From positions 1 through 17,442 of the forward strand of contig JAEWNN010000182.1 in NCBI GenBank assembly GCA_023457035.1: DNA of 17,442 nucleotides. Reading direction: 5' to 3'. The position numbers were made by a program, and so were the translations under genes. This stretch comes from Verrucomicrobiota bacterium. GTDB lineage: Bacteria; Verrucomicrobiota; Verrucomicrobiia; Opitutales; Opitutaceae. This document shows, one piece after another, positions 9,619 through 16,587 of this stretch. The notes under the pieces are model-generated. The model searched no databases, was not told the DNA's origin, and saw only the letters and a program-made list of their open reading frames with translations. Within the stretch, counting starts at the first letter, position 1, and each line of letters starts with the position of its first letter.

Positions 9619-10563
9619 TTACCCCCGAGCTCGACCGGCGCGACCACCACTGGAGGGCGGGCTTTCCTCCCCGACTTCCCCGCGCAACCGCTGCCAATTC
9701 CCGCCCAACACCGCGGCCAACTCGTCCGCCCCCAGCCCGCAGCCACGGATCTCCGCGAGGAAACGCGCGAACTCCGGTTCCGCCTGATGCTTCGGATACA
9801 ACCGCAGCGGGTAGTCCGAGCCGTACAGGATCCGCCCCGCGCCGACCGCCTCCGCCACCAGCCGGAAAACCTCCGGTCGGTACAGCAGCGGCGAGGCCGC
9901 GGTGTCGTACCACACGTTCGCCAGCGGCTTCGCCACCGCGCGGTTCAGCTCGAAGAACGGCAGCAGCCCGCCCCAGTGCGCGAACACGAACCGCACCGCC
10001 GGATGACGCGCCGCCAACGCGAGCAGCTCCAGAAACGGAGTCTCCACGCGCCCGGGATACGCGCGCCCGGCGGGCTCGGTCACATGCAGGTTCACCGGCC
10101 AGCGCCACTGCGCCGCCAGCTCCAGCGCCGCCGCCAACACCAGATCGTCGTACCCGAAACCCTGCGCCGGCGGACACAACTCGCCGAGCCCGGAGAGGCC
10201 CTCGTCGCGGCAACGCACCAGCTCTGTACGCACGCCCTCGATACCCACCTCCGCATGCAACGTCGCGAATGCCTCCAGCCGGTCCGGATGCCGGCGCACC
10301 ACCTCCGCGAGAAACCGATTCTGCTCCGCGCAGGTGGCCGCATTCTCCCAGTACCACCCCAGCAGCACCGCGCGATCCACGCCGGCGGCATCCATGTCAC
10401 GGAGCAGTCGCTCCTCGTTCGCCCAGCCCTGGAGGCTCGCGCCGCCATCGGCGCGCGGTCCGACCATCGCCGCCCACCGCGCTTCGCCCCGCGCCGCCGC
10501 CCAGCCCGCCGGGTCGGCGATCGCGGCGTCCGGATACAGATGCACGTGGCAGTCGATGATCAT
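9619..10563 (-). CDS. Amidohydrolase family 2 metal-dependent hydrolase (TIM barrel, ACMSD-like)
   Basis: This cytosolic protein of 314 residues starts MIIDCHVHLYPD, with the metal-binding HxH (H6, H8) at the first strand. Further expected metal or catalytic residues are H160 in VNLHVTEP, H196 in VFAHWGG and D250 in LYGSDYP. E128 in GELCPP is another conserved acidic site. This is the amidohydrolase_2 pattern found in decarboxylases such as ACMSD and in hydrolases and lactonases; the substrate cannot be told from the sequence. The frame is open to a GTG at 10596, but ATG 10563 places HxH at the usual distance from the N-terminus, and the GTG lies inside a candidate promoter. The gene is convergent with hpt and divergent from the M16 peptidase gene (123-bp gap), so it appears monocistronic. 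The last 20 residues are low-complexity Gly/Arg/Ser. Confidence 0.85.
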   Translation of the reverse strand: MIIDCHVHLYPDAAIADPAGWAAARGEARWAAMVGPRADGGASLQGWANEERLLRDMDAAGVDRAVLLGWYWENAATCAEQNRFLAEVVRRHPDRLEAFATLHAEVGIEGVRTELVRCRDEGLSGLGELCPPAQGFGYDDLVLAAALELAAQWRWPVNLHVTEPAGRAYPGRVETPFLELLALAARHPAVRFVFAHWGGLLPFFELNRAVAKPLANVWYDTAASPLLYRPEVFRLVAEAVGAGRILYGSDYPLRLYPKHQAEPEFARFLAEIRGCGLGADELAAVLGGNWQRLRGEVGEESPPSSGGRAGRARG

Positions 10564-10574
10564 GCGCGATGCGC

Positions 10575-10603
10575 AGCGTTGCCACTCCTGACCCACGCCG
10601 CAA
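10575..10603 (-). promoter_or_regulatory. Candidate promoter of the amidohydrolase gene
   Basis: On the minus strand TTGCGG (10603-10598), a 17-bp spacer and AACGCT (10580-10575) end 11 bp before the ATG at 10563. The -10 keeps only A2 and T6. It is listed because the spacing and short leader repeat those of other genes here. Confidence 0.25.
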
Positions 10604-10686
10604 GCGCGCGCCTCCGCGCCCCCGGATCAAGCGACGAGCCGCGTCCGTTCTTGCCGGCGCCCGTGCCGCACCGTTTGGCTTCCGTC

Positions 10687-13527
10687 ATGCCCCACTGGTT
10701 CCGCTCCGCGCTGCTCGGCCTGCTTCTCCTCGCCGGCCCGCACGCGCCCGCCGGCGCCACGAACGACTTCGACCTCGCCGCCGAGGTCCCGCCACCCGCC
10801 CGCCTGCGCTCCGGCCGCCTTCCCAACGGCGTGCGTTTCGCGATCCTCCCGCACCAAGGCCGCGCCGGCGCCGCGAGCCTGCGCCTGCTGGTCGAGGTCG
10901 GCTCGCTCCACGAACGCGACGACGAACGGGGCTACGCCCATTTCGTCGAGCACCTGGCCTTCGCCGGCACCCGGCGTTTCCCCGCGGGCGAACTGGTGGA
11001 GCGTCTCCAACTCGAGGGCGTGAAGTTCGGTCCCCATCTCAACGCCGAAACCGCCTACGACCGCACGCTCTACCGCCTTGATCTCGCTACCGTAAGCCCC
11101 GCCCGGCTGGAGACCGCGCTCGCCCTCCTCCGCGACTTCGCCGACGGACTCCCGTTCGACACCGCCGCGGTCCAGCGCGAGCGCGCCGTCATCTTGGCCG
11201 AGGACTTCGTGCGCCGCACCCCGCTCGCCGCCCAACGCTCCACCCAGACCGAGCTCCTCTTCGCCGGCACCCGCCTCCCCGCGCGCCCCCCCATTGGCAC
11301 GGAGCCCACGATCCGCGCCGCCACCGCACCGAGGCTGCGCGAGTTTCACGAAGCCTGGTATCGCCCCGAGAACCTCACCGTCATCGTGGTCGGCGACGTC
11401 GATCCGGCCGCCACCGCAGCCCGGGTTTCCGAACACTTCGCCTCCCTCGTCGCCCGCGCCCCCGTCCGCCCCGCCCCGGTGACCGGCTCGCCGCACCGCC
11501 CCACTGCGCCCGCCGTCGCTCTTCACCCCAACCCTTCGCTTGGAGCCCTCCGTATTCAACTCGGCGCAATCCTGCCCGAACCGGTCGGGCCCGCCCGCTG
11601 GAGCGACCTCGCCCGCGAGACCTCGTTGCATGCCGCGATCCAGATGCTGGCGCGCCGCCTCGACCGCCTCGAGAGGCGTGCTGCCGCCCCTTTCGCCAAC
11701 GCGAGCGCCGCCACCGGCACGCCGTGCCGCGGGTTCCGCGCCCTGAACTTCGCCTTCACCGCCGGCCCCTCCGGCTGGGCCACCGGCCTCGCCGCGCTCG
11801 AACAGGAAATCCGCCGGGTGGAGACGCATGGCTTCACCGCCGAGGAAGTTGCCCTCCACCGCCGCCTCGCCCACGACGACCTCGCGCACGCGGTCGAGAC
11901 CGAAGGCACCGGTGACCCGGCAGGCATTGCCGAAGCACTCGCCACCGCCCTCGGCCGCGGCACACCGTTCTTCGCGGCGACCGAGCAGCGCGCCTCCCGC
12001 ACCCAACTTCTTGATTCGCTCACCCCCGAATCCTGCACCGCCGCCTTCCGCGAGGCGCGCGCCCACGGTCCGCTCTCGGTCTTCGTTTCCGGCCCGGCAC
12101 CGCTCCTGCCCTCCCGCGCCGACCTCATCAAGACCCTGCGCGATAGCCGCCGGATCGCCGTCGCCGCCCCGATTCCGGAACCGATCGTGGAGTTCGCCTA
12201 CGACGACTTCGGTCCGCCCGGCGCAATCGTCCGCCGCGAACATGTGCCCGACCTCGATCTCTGGCTCGTGGAGTTCGCCAACGGTGTGCGCCTCAGCCTG
12301 AAACGCACCAGCTTCGAGCCCGGCCAGGTGCGCTGCCGCGTCCGCCTGGGCCACGGCCGCGCCGAGGAGCCGCCGGAGCATCCGGGCCTGAGCATGTGGA
12401 CCTCCGCGTGGTTCGCCGGCGGGCTCGGCCGCCACGACTGGGCCGCGGTCACCGCGCTCGCCGACCACCACCATCTCGCGCTCACCTGCACCCGGGAAAC
12501 GGATGCGTTTCTCCTCGGCGGAAGCGCCCGCCCCGCGCAGCTCGATCTCCTCCTGCGCATCCTCACCGCCTACGTCGCCAATCCCGCCTTCCGGCCCGAA
12601 GGCTTCGCCGCCACCACCGCCGCGGTCGACCGCACCGCCCGCCCGCGCTATGCCGAGCCCGACGGCGCCGTCCAGGTGCACATCCTCCCCCGCCTTGCCG
12701 GCGGCGATCCCCGGATCGGCACACCGCCCGCCGAGGTGCTTTTCGCCAACCAGCCCGAGCACCTCCGCGCCTGGCTGGCTCCGATCGTCGCCCAAGCCCG
12801 GCCGGAGATCGCGCTCGTCGGCGACCTCGACCCGGAGCGCGCCATCGCCGCCGCGGCGCGCGCCTTCGGCGCGCTCCCGCCTCGCGACCCGCCGCCCTTT
12901 GATCCCGCCCGCCGCACGCTCCACTTCCTCGCCCCGCCCGTGACGGAGACCTGCACCGTGAACGCCGCCGCGCCCCGCCCCGCGCGCCTCGAACTGTTCT
13001 GGAGAACCGGTGACGCACTCTCCGTCCGCCAGCGTTGGCACCTCGCGCTGCTCGCCGCGGTGCTGGAGGAGCGGATTCGCACGCGCGTGCGCACGCAGGA
13101 CGGCGCCACCTACGCGCCCCGCGCGACCTTCAGCCGCACGGCCGCCTACACCGGCTTCGCGACGCTGCGTTGCTCCCTCGATGTTGCGCCCGAGCAGGCA
13201 GCTCACTACCTCGACGCCGTGCGCGATCTCGCCGCCGACCTCGCCCGCGACGGCATCGCGCGCGAGGAACTCGCCCGCGCCCAAGCGCCCCTGCTCGCCA
13301 ACGCCCGCGCCGGCCGCACCGACAACGGCTACTGGCTCGACGAGGTCCTCGCCGAAGCCCAGTCCGACCCCGAGCGTCTCCCCGCCGCGCGCTCCCTCGA
13401 GCACGACATCGCCTCCGCCACACCGGAGGATCTCGCCACCCTCGCCGCGCGATACCTCCGCTCCGAGCAGTCGTTCCGCTTCATCATCCGGACCGTCGTC
13501 GCCGCATCCCCTGCTACCGGCCGATAG
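10687..13527 (+). CDS. Exported M16 family zinc metallopeptidase, two-half PqqL-like
   Basis: This protein of 946 residues begins with a signal peptide (MPHWFRSALLGLLLLAG, cleavage near AGA), so it acts outside the inner membrane, presumably in the periplasm. The inverted zinc motif HFVEH (H85, catalytic E88, H89) lies in the first M16 half. The third zinc ligand is probably E165 in VQRERAVIL, 76 residues downstream, as the family requires. LNAETAYDRTLY and WYRPENLTVIVVGDVD are further first-half hallmarks. The second half (about 520-946), without HxxEH, carries the substrate-clamp region RTRVRTQDGATYAPRATF. The length equals that of single-chain pitrilysin/PqqL-type enzymes, which close around peptides. 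The frame is open for 900 bp further upstream, but that part is antisense to the amidohydrolase; ATG 10687 gives the signal peptide. It is convergent with the TonB-domain gene (21-bp gap). The substrate is unknown. Confidence 0.9.
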   Translation: MPHWFRSALLGLLLLAGPHAPAGATNDFDLAAEVPPPARLRSGRLPNGVRFAILPHQGRAGAASLRLLVEVGSLHERDDERGYAHFVEHLAFAGTRRFPAGELVERLQLEGVKFGPHLNAETAYDRTLYRLDLATVSPARLETALALLRDFADGLPFDTAAVQRERAVILAEDFVRRTPLAAQRSTQTELLFAGTRLPARPPIGTEPTIRAATAPRLREFHEAWYRPENLTVIVVGDVDPAATAARVSEHFASLVARAPVRPAPVTGSPHRPTAPAVALHPNPSLGALRIQLGAILPEPVGPARWSDLARETSLHAAIQMLARRLDRLERRAAAPFANASAATGTPCRGFRALNFAFTAGPSGWATGLAALEQEIRRVETHGFTAEEVALHRRLAHDDLAHAVETEGTGDPAGIAEALATALGRGTPFFAATEQRASRTQLLDSLTPESCTAAFREARAHGPLSVFVSGPAPLLPSRADLIKTLRDSRRIAVAAPIPEPIVEFAYDDFGPPGAIVRREHVPDLDLWLVEFANGVRLSLKRTSFEPGQVRCRVRLGHGRAEEPPEHPGLSMWTSAWFAGGLGRHDWAAVTALADHHHLALTCTRETDAFLLGGSARPAQLDLLLRILTAYVANPAFRPEGFAATTAAVDRTARPRYAEPDGAVQVHILPRLAGGDPRIGTPPAEVLFANQPEHLRAWLAPIVAQARPEIALVGDLDPERAIAAAARAFGALPPRDPPPFDPARRTLHFLAPPVTETCTVNAAAPRPARLELFWRTGDALSVRQRWHLALLAAVLEERIRTRVRTQDGATYAPRATFSRTAAYTGFATLRCSLDVAPEQAAHYLDAVRDLAADLARDGIAREELARAQAPLLANARAGRTDNGYWLDEVLAEAQSDPERLPAARSLEHDIASATPEDLATLAARYLRSEQSFRFIIRTVVAASPATGR

Positions 13528-13548
13528 GCAACAGCGCGGCGCGCCACG

Positions 13549-15156
13549 CTATTGCCGCATTAGGAACGGAATATCGATCTGCATCCGGGCCGCCACCGGC
13601 GTCCCGTCCTTGATCCGGGGCCGAAACCGCCACCGCGCCAGCGCTTCCAGCGCTGCCGCAGAGAACGCCGGATGATCCGACGCGATCACCGTGAGATCCC
13701 CCACTGTTCCGTCTTCATTAACCACATACTGGATAGTCACCATACCGTTCACTTGGGCAGCACGGAGTTCAGCGGGATAGGTCGGCGAGACCACCTCAAC
13801 CAAGACAGCTGCGGAATCCAGCTCGGTGTTTCCTGCCCGCTTCGCTTTCTGATGTTCCGTAACCCTTCGATAGACCTCCGCATCGCCCATCGTACGCACC
13901 TCAAAGAATGCTTCGCGCGGTTTGGCTCCTGCTTCGATGAGATCCGCCACCAAGCTCGACCTATAGGCATTCAGCGCGCCCGCCTCCCGCAAGAGTTTGA
14001 GCATCTCCGACCTAACGTCGGTGGTCTGGGGCTGTGTGGCCAAAAGGAAAGCGAGCAGGTGGCGAGCGGACACCGATTCCGGCGCCCCGGCTTCGATCTG
14101 AGCCCGGAGGTGGTTCATCGCACCCACCTGGACGCTCTGGTCGCCGACCCCATACGAAGCAAGAGCAAGAGCCGATTGTGCCGACCCCTCCGCCGCCGCA
14201 CGCCGGAACCACTCGATCGCGGCATCATGCTCACCAGCCGTCCTCAGATGGCGCGCCCACAGCTCCATCCCCTCGAGATCGCCGGTCTTGGCCAGCTCCT
14301 CGGACCAGCGCGCCACCTGCTCGGGTGTCGCATCCTCAAGATCACCCTCCGCCTCGGCTCGCATGAACAGTCGCCGCGCGGCGGCATTGCCCAGCTCCGC
14401 GGCGGCCAGCATCAGCTCGTTCGGCACCTCGCCCTCCGCCGGCTCCACCATTCCGAGACGCTGCGCGCTCGCGAGCAGGAAGGCCCCCTCGCTCTCGCCG
14501 GCCGCCCACGCCTTCCGCAACCACGCGTCCGCCTGCGCCGGTCCGTCCGCGCGGCCTTCGTCGGCGAGCAGCAGCCGACCCAATTCCGCCATCGCCCGTG
14601 CGTTGCCGGTCTCTGCCGCGGCCGCGATGAACTTCTCTCCCGCGGCCTTGTCGCCCGCCCCGTCGCCATAGCATAGCACTAGACCGAGCGTGAGCGCCGC
14701 CTCGGCATCGCCACCAGCCGCGCGTCGCTCCAACTCCGCCCGCAGTGCCGCCTCGTCGAGCGTCGCCGCCAGCGCCAGCTTGCGTCTGAGCGCCTCGGTC
14801 ACCGGACCGAAATCCGTCGGGCGAACCAACCACGCCCGCGCCCCCGTGTTCGCTGCGGCGAGCGACGTTTTCTTGCGCTCGGCGTCCGACTTCGAATCAG
14901 CCCCATTGCCGGGTACCCGCACGGTCGCATGAGCGTCCGCGCCTGCCCTCGTTCCGCCCGCGGGGACCTCCTTCTCTGGCGCGAGGGCAGCCTGCACCGG
15001 AACGGCCGTATTCACGGTCTGCACTTCCGCCGCTGCCGCCTCGGCGTCCGCGGCCAGCGCGGTCTTCTCGCCCCGCCCCACCGGTCGACAACCCGGAGCC
15101 AGGCCAGCAATCACGGCCAAACTCGCGCCGACGATTAGTAGGGACTTGCCTCGCAT
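13549..15156 (-). CDS. Sel1-like repeat protein with C-terminal TonB domain, predicted envelope lipoprotein or membrane-anchored
   Basis: This protein of 535 residues starts MRGKSLLIVGASLAVIAGLAPGC, a signal sequence with a possible lipobox at C23 (APGC is imperfect) or a membrane anchor. An Ala-rich linker (about 30-110) follows. The central part (about 140-350) holds Sel1/TPR-like alpha-repeats such as AALTLGLVLCYGDGAGDKAA, AMAELGRLLLADEG and AIEWFRRAAAEGSAQSALAL. The C-terminal TonB domain (451-535) has VSPTYPAEL, GMVTIQYVVNEDGTV and ALARWRFRP. TonB C-domains contact outer-membrane transporters or act as envelope adaptors. Here there is no Pro-rich energising spacer and no ExbB/ExbD nearby, so true energy transduction is doubtful. 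ATG 15156 is chosen because it gives the signal sequence directly; the open frame upstream encodes 27 residues of no recognisable character. The 3' half has markedly lower GC than its neighbours. Confidence 0.85.
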   Translation of the reverse strand: MRGKSLLIVGASLAVIAGLAPGCRPVGRGEKTALAADAEAAAAEVQTVNTAVPVQAALAPEKEVPAGGTRAGADAHATVRVPGNGADSKSDAERKKTSLAAANTGARAWLVRPTDFGPVTEALRRKLALAATLDEAALRAELERRAAGGDAEAALTLGLVLCYGDGAGDKAAGEKFIAAAAETGNARAMAELGRLLLADEGRADGPAQADAWLRKAWAAGESEGAFLLASAQRLGMVEPAEGEVPNELMLAAAELGNAAARRLFMRAEAEGDLEDATPEQVARWSEELAKTGDLEGMELWARHLRTAGEHDAAIEWFRRAAAEGSAQSALALASYGVGDQSVQVGAMNHLRAQIEAGAPESVSARHLLAFLLATQPQTTDVRSEMLKLLREAGALNAYRSSLVADLIEAGAKPREAFFEVRTMGDAEVYRRVTEHQKAKRAGNTELDSAAVLVEVVSPTYPAELRAAQVNGMVTIQYVVNEDGTVGDLTVIASDHPAFSAAALEALARWRFRPRIKDGTPVAARMQIDIPFLMRQ

Positions 15157-15164
15157 CGGAGCCG

Positions 15165-15193
15165 AAGTTGCACACTCCGCCGGCGCCGGGCAA
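15165..15193 (-). promoter_or_regulatory. Candidate promoter of the Sel1/TonB-domain gene
   Basis: On the minus strand TTGCCC (15193-15188), a 17-bp spacer and CAACTT (15170-15165) end 8 bp before ATG 15156. If real, transcription would begin almost at the start codon. The -10 keeps A2 and T6. Confidence 0.28.
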
Positions 15194-15320
15194 TCCCGGC
15201 ATTCAACCTTCCGGCACAGCGTTGTCCCCGGCACCACAGGGGGGGCCGGCGCTTCAGCCCGGGCCGGCCGCCTCCGACTGGCCTCGCCACCCGCCGCACG
15301 CCGATCGCGACGATGGAGGT

Positions 15321-15362
15321 GCGGGTTTCGCCCCCCGCTCCGCGGGGGCTAAAGCACCCCGC
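15321..15362. repeat. Nested imperfect inverted repeat (GC-rich hairpin)
   Basis: Inner stem CCCCCGC/GCGGGGG (15332-15338 with 15342-15348) has a TCC loop. TTT (15326-15328) can face AAA (15351-15353), and an outer GCGGG/CCCGC closes the structure. It stands alone in non-coding DNA about 190 bp before fba. No T run follows on either strand, so it is not a typical terminator. Confidence 0.5.
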
Positions 15363-15492
15363 CACGCCCGGTCCGCCCCGGGGATGGGCTGTCGGTCCCG
15401 CACCATCGCCGTCGGTCGTTGCCCCGCCGCCGCCCACGCCGTTCGCCGCGCAGCCTTCCCGAAAATAAACGCACCTCCCGCGGAAAAAGCGC

Positions 15493-15520
15493 TTGTTGAC
15501 CGCCCTCCGACTGGCATACA
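15493..15520 (+). promoter_or_regulatory. Candidate promoter of fba with extended -10
   Basis: TTGTTG (15493-15498), a 16-bp spacer and CATACA (15515-15520) are preceded by a TG at 15512-15513 as in extended -10 promoters. A leader of about 22 nt would precede the ATG at 15549. The surrounding 15465-15500 stretch is unusually A/T-rich for this window (GAAAATAAA, GGAAAAAG). Confidence 0.4.
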
Positions 15521-15537
15521 CGTCGACGTTCGCGAAC
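15520..15537. promoter_or_regulatory. Two overlapping perfect 10-bp palindromes at the fba transcription start region
   Basis: ACGTCGACGT (15520-15529) and GTTCGCGAAC (15528-15537) are both perfect palindromes sharing 2 bp. They cover the position where transcription from the candidate promoter would begin, 11 bp before the fba ATG. This is the arrangement of a repressor operator; the regulator is unknown. Confidence 0.4.
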
Positions 15538-15540
15538 TTC

Positions 15541-15548
15541 TTTTCCCT
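15541..15548 (+). promoter_or_regulatory. Pyrimidine tract in place of a Shine-Dalgarno before fba
   Basis: TTTTCCCT directly abuts the fba ATG and no purine-rich ribosome site is present within 20 nt. The same ten bases TTTCCCTATG occur at the start of eno (16581-16590), while the bases before them differ. Confidence 0.5.
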
Positions 15549-16502
15549 ATGATCGTTACGACCGCCAAACTGTTCAAGGTGGCCTATGGCAAGTTCGCCA
15601 TCGGCGCCTACAACATCAACAACGCCGAGCAAGCGATGGGCCTCTTCCGGGGCTGTATCGACTCCAAGGCTCCGTTCATCATCCAGATCTCCAAGGGCGC
15701 GCGCAAATATACCGACAAGCGCATGCTCGAGGCGATCATCCGCTCCGCCGAGCAGATCTTCCCGGACGCCATCTTCGCCGTCCACCTCGACCACGGTGAC
15801 GAGGAGACCTGCTACGACTGCATCAACTCGGGCTTCTTCAGCTCCGTGATGATCGACGCCTCGCACGATCCGTTCGAGAAGAACGTCGAGATCACCAAGC
15901 GCGTCGTCGATGCCGCCCACAAGAAGGGCATCTCCGTCGAAGCCGAACTCGGTATGCTCGGCGGCGTCGAGGAGGACATCAAGGTCGAGGACGGCCACGC
16001 CACCCTCACCAACCCCGAGGAAGCCCTCAAGTTCGTCCAGCTCACCGGCTGCGACTCGCTGGCCTGCGCCATCGGCACCAGCCACGGCGCCTTCAAGTTC
16101 AAGGGCAAGCAGTCCCTGCACTTCGATGTGCTCGAGAAGATCAAGACCCTCCTCCCGAACTTCCCGCTCGTCATGCACGGCAGCTCCAGCGTGCCGAAGG
16201 AAGAGGTCGACCGCATCAACGCCGCCGGCGGCAAGATCAAGGACTCGGCCGGTGTCGACATCAACGAGTACTTCCCCGCCGCCAAGCTCGGCGTCACCAA
16301 GATCAACATCGACACCGACGGCCGCCTCGTCTGGACCCGCGTCCACCGCGAGTTCTTCCGCGACAAGCCCCAGGAGTTCGACTTCCGCCCGCCGGGCAAG
16401 ATCTTCATCGACGAATACGCGAAGTTCATCGCGAGCCGCAACGACAAGCTCGGCTCCAGTGGCAAGATCGACGAAGTCCGCGCCTACCTGGCCGGCCACT
16501 AA
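15549..16502 (+). CDS. fba: Fructose-bisphosphate aldolase, class II
   Basis: This cytosolic enzyme of 317 residues splits fructose 1,6-bisphosphate into dihydroxyacetone phosphate and glyceraldehyde 3-phosphate, or the reverse in gluconeogenesis. It is a zinc-dependent TIM barrel. FAVHLDHGDE carries catalytic D81 and zinc ligand H82; H179 in GTSHGAFK and H210 in VMHGSSSVP are the other zinc histidines. EAELGMLGGVEE, SAGVDINEYF and KINIDTDGRL are the phosphate-binding and active-site segments. The length is typical for class II bacterial aldolases, and no domain is missing. The frame is open upstream, but similarity to aldolases begins exactly at MIVTTAKLFKVAYGKFAIGAYNINN, so ATG 15549 is the start. 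It has no Shine-Dalgarno. A strong terminator follows 20 bp after the stop, then eno in the same direction, so the two glycolytic genes are adjacent but only partly coupled. Confidence 0.96.
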   Translation: MIVTTAKLFKVAYGKFAIGAYNINNAEQAMGLFRGCIDSKAPFIIQISKGARKYTDKRMLEAIIRSAEQIFPDAIFAVHLDHGDEETCYDCINSGFFSSVMIDASHDPFEKNVEITKRVVDAAHKKGISVEAELGMLGGVEEDIKVEDGHATLTNPEEALKFVQLTGCDSLACAIGTSHGAFKFKGKQSLHFDVLEKIKTLLPNFPLVMHGSSSVPKEEVDRINAAGGKIKDSAGVDINEYFPAAKLGVTKINIDTDGRLVWTRVHREFFRDKPQEFDFRPPGKIFIDEYAKFIASRNDKLGSSGKIDEVRAYLAGH

Positions 16503-16522
16503 GTCGTAACCGCCTTTTCGAC

Positions 16523-16554
16523 GCGCCGCCCCTTCGAGGGCGGCGCCTCTTTTT
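16523..16554 (+). terminator. Rho-independent terminator between fba and eno
   Basis: A perfect 9-bp stem GCGCCGCCC/GGGCGGCGC (16523-16531 with 16538-16546) with loop CTTCGA is followed by CTCTTTTT (T run 16550-16554). It lies only 33 bp before the eno ATG. Confidence 0.88.
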
Positions 16555-16580
16555 CCCTTCCTCCGCCAAATTTCAGCACC

Positions 16581-16587
16581 TTTCCCT
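16581..16587 (+). promoter_or_regulatory. Pyrimidine tract in place of a Shine-Dalgarno before eno
   Basis: TTTCCCT abuts the eno ATG, identical to the seven bases before the fba ATG. No purine-rich ribosome site is present between the terminator and the start codon. Confidence 0.5.

Larger units (their letters stand above)
15157..15548. other. 392-bp non-coding divergent region with hairpins, between TonB-domain gene and fba
   Basis: I see no credible gene here; the fba frame is open through it but has no aldolase-like sequence. It holds a candidate TonB-gene promoter at the left. A 7-bp stem GGCCGGC/GCCGGCC (15244-15250 with 15263-15269) follows. A nested hairpin lies at 15321-15362: outer GCGGG/CCCGC (15321-15325 with 15358-15362), and inner CCCCCGC-TCC-GCGGGGG (15332-15348). 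The fba promoter region and its palindromes are at the right. The long hairpin could be a dispersed repeat or part of an untranslated leader. Confidence 0.6.

Noticed and set aside
9787..10686. 900-bp upstream extension of the M16 peptidase frame
   Set aside because: It lies antisense to the amidohydrolase, is Arg/Gln/Pro-rich, and would bury the signal peptide that begins at 10687.
10627..13404. 925-codon open frame on the minus strand
   Set aside because: It is antisense to the M16 peptidase, which has a signal peptide and intact zinc motif. The antisense product is low-complexity Gly/Ala/Arg/Glu without any recognisable domain, as expected from GC-rich third positions.
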